Assembly: GCA_019722365.1 (NCBI GenBank)
Contig: JADFUC010001145.1
Coordinates: 1-64,000, forward strand
Origin: Lithospermum erythrorhizon
Lineage: Eukaryota > Streptophyta > Magnoliopsida > Boraginales > Boraginaceae
Direction: 5' to 3'
DNA length: 64,000 nt
How positions within the stretch are numbered: the first letter of the stretch is position 1; every line of letters starts with the position of its first letter. Position numbers and translations under genes: made by a program. Positions 63,496-64,000 of this stretch are shown here, in pieces. Below the pieces are notes generated by a model. That model was given only the letters and a program-made list of their open reading frames with translations, was not told the DNA's origin and searched no databases.

Positions 63496-64000
63496 CTTTA
63501 GATTATTGTACCATGTAAACTATCAATTAATGAACATTCCATGACTTTTTTAAGTTTGATTAATTCTAATTACACTTGCCACAAACAATCAAAGAAGGAG
63601 TGTTGACAGTAGTCGAGAATGCTCAGATTAATTTGTTTCTCTTCCACTGGTCGGACTTGGGTTGTCTTAGTTGTATGAGATAGTAATGGTAGAGGAGGTC
63701 AAACAATTTAAACAATGTTACCGATTTTTCTCATTATCAAGGGAAAAAGAGGCGGTTCATATTGGATTATCATGAATACACTAATTCAGTAATAATATAT
63801 TCTCACAAACTCGCTTTTCTAAGGTTGTAAGGGAAAGGTTGGAGATAAATCCAGATAATGCAAAACTCGTGTGTTTTTAACATCTTTAGTCTTACAGGGT
63901 AAAGAAAAAAAGGGGAACAAAAACTTACTCGCAACTTATCTACAAATATAATCAAGGGAAAGTTTGTCACAAGGAACTGTCACAATAGGGAAGCTTTGTT
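63496..64000 (-). other. Intron or 5' part of the SAC gene, no exon recognised
   Basis: Should be intron 5' of the exon ending at 63495. I found no frame here matching the SAC N-terminal domain. A minus-strand stretch at 63920-63980 (QFLVTNFPLIIFVDKLR) is open but not recognised. Confidence 0.4.

Overview
This is nuclear DNA of a flowering plant, almost certainly a eudicot. The genes have GT-AG introns, the spacers are AT-rich, and the families are plant-specific or typical of plants: PIRL leucine-rich repeat protein, ATL RING-H2 ligases, RLCK-VII kinase, type I MADS, PHT3 carrier, AVT3 transporter. I cannot name the species from sequence alone. There are eight gene models that look functional and three broken or reduced ones; the rest is transposon debris and AT-rich spacer.

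Layout. 1-752: terminal fragment of a hAT-like element running off the left edge. 2696-4641 (+): PIRL4/5-like LRR gene. 5385-9868 (+): decayed Ty1/copia element. 12280-13740 (-): internally deleted mitochondrial phosphate carrier (PHT3;3-like) with no usable start. 18067-18717 (-) and 27516-28172 (-): two ATL8/ATL80-like RING-H2 paralogs, separated by a 3.5-kb copia element with recognisable LTRs (20012-23519) and a fold-back element of about 2 kb (24345-26405). 31936-33130 (+): broken AVT3-type amino-acid transporter. 34800-35700 (+): array of pogo/Emigrant-like repeat units. 36585-38941 (+): SRPK-type kinase. 39973-42272 (+): seven-exon GET1 homologue with a probable GC-AG intron. 42496-43043 (-): type I MADS pseudogene. 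43370-49180 (+): large hAT-like element. 50210-51075 (-): a second Emigrant-like array, inverted relative to the first. 52331-54812 (+): RLCK-VII kinase. 55581-56417 (-): intact type I MADS gene, paralog of the pseudogene, flanked by a local duplication. 57779-63495 (-): C-terminal two thirds of a SAC phosphoinositide phosphatase whose 5' end lies past the window.

The genes do not form a pathway. Several are membrane or signalling functions: ubiquitin ligation at membranes (ATL), tail-anchored protein insertion (GET1), phosphoinositide turnover (SAC), SR-protein phosphorylation (SRPK) and membrane-tethered kinase signalling (RLCK).

The most unusual structure is in the hAT-like element. A 16-bp imperfect palindrome of the form AAACG-6N-CGTTT, often containing the hexamer AAACGG, occurs at least 20 times in three clusters. 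Neighbouring copies are often exactly 21 bp apart. A copy also sits in the related terminal fragment at the left edge. The element carries a BED/hAT transposase remnant and a second, unrelated open frame.
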